A stretch of DNA of 64,000 nt from Chloroflexota bacterium (GTDB lineage Bacteria; Chloroflexota; Anaerolineae; B4-G1; SLSP01), in assembly GCA_019873645.1 (NCBI GenBank), contig JAIOAX010000016.1, forward strand, positions 39,928 to 103,927, read 5' to 3'. The position numbers were made by a program, and so were the translations under genes. Below are positions 62,004 through 64,000 of the stretch, piece after piece. The notes under the pieces are model-generated. The model did not search any database, had not been told where the DNA came from, and saw only the letters and a program-made list of their open reading frames with translations. How positions within the stretch are numbered: the first letter of the stretch is position 1; the number at the start of each line of letters is the position of its first letter.

Positions 62004-63881
62004 ATGGCAACCTACAAAGTCGGCATCATCGGCTGTGGACGCCCGTGGAAGTCGGCGGGCGCGACGGGCTTCGGGATGGCCCACCTGCACGCGAAGGGTT
62101 ACGCGGCCTCACCCGATGTGGAGATTGTCGCCGCAGCGGACATCAGCCAGGCAAACCTGGACGCCTTTTGCGCCGAACACCACGTCCCGCGCGGCTACTT
62201 GAGCGCGGACGCGATGTTCGCCAATGAGCAACTGGACATCGTGAGCATCTGCCTCTGGCCGCACCTGCATGCCGAAATGACCATCAAGGCAGCGCAGGCA
62301 GGCGTGAAGGCCATCCATTGCGAAAAGCCCATGGCGCTCACCTTCGGCGAGGCGAAAAAGATGGTCGAAGTGTGCGACGCGCACAACGTCGTGCTCACCT
62401 TCAACCACATGCGGCGCTTCGGCGCGCCCTTCCGCAAGGCGAAAGAGCTGCTCGACAGCGGCGCGATTGGCGCGTTGGAACGTATCGAAGCATTCACCGC
62501 CAACCTCTACGATTGGGGCACGCACTGGTTCGATATGCTGTTTATGTACAACGACGAAACGCCTGTCGAATGGGTCATCGGACAGATTGACGCGCGCGGT
62601 GGGCATCCGATCTTTGGCGCGCCGATTGAAGGGCAGGGTCTCAGTACCTTCAAGTGGAAAAACGGCGTGTTGGGGATGATGATCACAGGCTACGGGACGA
62701 AGAACGTGCTCAGCACCGGTTGCGCGCAGCGGCTCATCGGCAGCGAGGGCATCATCGAAGTCGGCGTGAGCGATACCGTGCGGGTGCGCCTGCGCAACGC
62801 CGCAACCGGCGGCGTGTGGCAAGTCATCCCTGTAGATGGCGGCATCCACGATGAGAACCTGCACGTCAAAGCCATACTCGACTTGATTGACGCACTCAAG
62901 ACCGGGCGCGAACCCGAACTGTCGGGACATCGCGCACTGCAAGCCACCGAGTTGATCTTCGCCACCTACGAATCCAGCCGCCGTCGCACCCGTGTGGATT
63001 TGCCGCTCACCATCGCCGACTCGCCGCTGCTCTCGATGCTCAACAACGGCGACCTCACCACCTGGTACGATGGCTACATCGTCGCCAACGGCATCCGCCA
63101 GCACTACTGGCGCACCGGCGACGGGAGCAAGCCGCCTCTGGTGCTGTGTCACGGTATCACCGACAACGGGCTATGCTGGACGCCCGTGGCGCGTGCGTTG
63201 GAGCACGACTTCGACGTGATCATGGTGGACGCGCGCGGGCACGGCCTCTCCGACGCGCCTGAAACCGGCTACGCCAACGCCGACCGCGCCGCCGACGTGG
63301 CCGCGCTCATCCGGGCGCTGGGCCTGGAGAAACCGGCGCTCCTCGGCCATTCGATGGGCGGCGCGACCGTGGGAGAAGTCGCCGCCACATACCCGGAACT
63401 CGTCGGCAAAGTGCTGCTGGAAGACCCGGCCTGGTTTGAGGAAGACCACCCACGTATGACCATGACCGAGGCCGAACGTGAGACCTTCATTGCCGAGCGC
63501 CGCGCCGAAATTGTCAACCGTGCCAAACTTTCCCGTGAGGCTCTGATCGCCGAAAACCGCCAGAGCTGCCCTACCTGGTCCGAGGAAGAGCGTGGCAACT
63601 GGGCCATTGCCAAACAACAGGTCAGCCCGAACATCGTCAATGCCTACGCCGGGGTGCGCGGTCCCTGGCGCGAGGTAGCGCGCCGATTCCGGTGCCCGGC
63701 CCTGCTCATCACGGCGGACGTGGAGAAAGGCGCCATCGTCACGCCGGCTATGGCCGGGGAAGCGACCACCCTCAACCCCAATATCCGCGTCGTCCATATC
63801 CCCGGTGCCGACCACAACATCCGCCGCGAAGCGTTCCAGGCATATATAGAGGCGGTGAAGGCATTTTTGCGGGGTGAGTAA
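62004..63881 (+). CDS. Fusion: Gfo/Idh/MocA oxidoreductase + alpha/beta hydrolase
   Basis: VGIIGCGRPWKS...HCEKPMALTFGEAKKMVE; then LVLCHGITDNGLCW...LLGHSMGGATVGEVAATYPELV; single open frame. Confidence 0.88.
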   Translation: MATYKVGIIGCGRPWKSAGATGFGMAHLHAKGYAASPDVEIVAAADISQANLDAFCAEHHVPRGYLSADAMFANEQLDIVSICLWPHLHAEMTIKAAQAGVKAIHCEKPMALTFGEAKKMVEVCDAHNVVLTFNHMRRFGAPFRKAKELLDSGAIGALERIEAFTANLYDWGTHWFDMLFMYNDETPVEWVIGQIDARGGHPIFGAPIEGQGLSTFKWKNGVLGMMITGYGTKNVLSTGCAQRLIGSEGIIEVGVSDTVRVRLRNAATGGVWQVIPVDGGIHDENLHVKAILDLIDALKTGREPELSGHRALQATELIFATYESSRRRTRVDLPLTIADSPLLSMLNNGDLTTWYDGYIVANGIRQHYWRTGDGSKPPLVLCHGITDNGLCWTPVARALEHDFDVIMVDARGHGLSDAPETGYANADRAADVAALIRALGLEKPALLGHSMGGATVGEVAATYPELVGKVLLEDPAWFEEDHPRMTMTEAERETFIAERRAEIVNRAKLSREALIAENRQSCPTWSEEERGNWAIAKQQVSPNIVNAYAGVRGPWREVARRFRCPALLITADVEKGAIVTPAMAGEATTLNPNIRVVHIPGADHNIRREAFQAYIEAVKAFLRGE

Positions 63882-63889
63882 TCAGGGAT

Positions 63890-64000
63890 CTAGCCACCGG
63901 ACAGTTTTTCAAAGTAGGGTAGCCAGATAATCTTGAAAGATTCGGCATTCGTCAGATGCCGGTCAATACTATCCAACCCGATGCGGAAAACACTGAGATC
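63890..64000 (-). CDS. C-terminal end of an unidentified CDS truncated by window edge
   Basis: Open to the edge: DLSVFRIGLDSIDRHLTNAESFKIIWLPYFEKLSGG*. Confidence 0.35.
   Translation of the reverse strand, partial: DLSVFRIGLDSIDRHLTNAESFKIIWLPYFEKLSGG

Overview
The window looks chromosomal and probably from a Chloroflexota-like bacterium (inferred from gene content and repeat style; not tested). Main gene blocks: a sensor kinase and CpaE-like regulator; a glycine-cleavage cluster (gcvH-gcvPA-gcvPB); lgt; a glycosyltransferase / B12-radical-SAM cluster flanked by paralogous membrane proteins; an Flp-type pilin missing from the ORF track; maf; a MecA-type PBP; DeoR plus MalK-like ATPase; tRNA-Pro(GGG); an SBP-fused hybrid kinase with an ABC permease; tandem GNATs; a DUF2089/adhesin-like pair; a UvrA2-like protein; GH130; an Opp/Dpp-type ABC transporter with a LacI regulator; a TPR/AAA module; leuS; VapBC; and a Gfo/Idh/MocA-hydrolase fusion. 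Most interesting: (1) a decayed diversity-generating retroelement at 49.06-49.73 kb, with an Avd-like four-helix-bundle gene, an Asn(AAC)-rich template-repeat-like sequence (RGGAWNNNRNNVGNRNRNTANNSNNNVGFRV) and only the C-terminal tail of a reverse transcriptase, bounded by two identical 34-bp perfect palindromes; (2) an unlisted 33-aa RiPP/lasso-like precursor (40952-41053) with its own promoter and terminator; (3) an unlisted 32-aa gene (33640-33738) with promoter, SD and tandem terminators ahead of two GNAT genes; (4) many dispersed palindromic or heptanucleotide repeats, two of which sit in frame inside coding genes (leuS and a membrane protein). Everything is from reading the sequence by eye; no database search was run.
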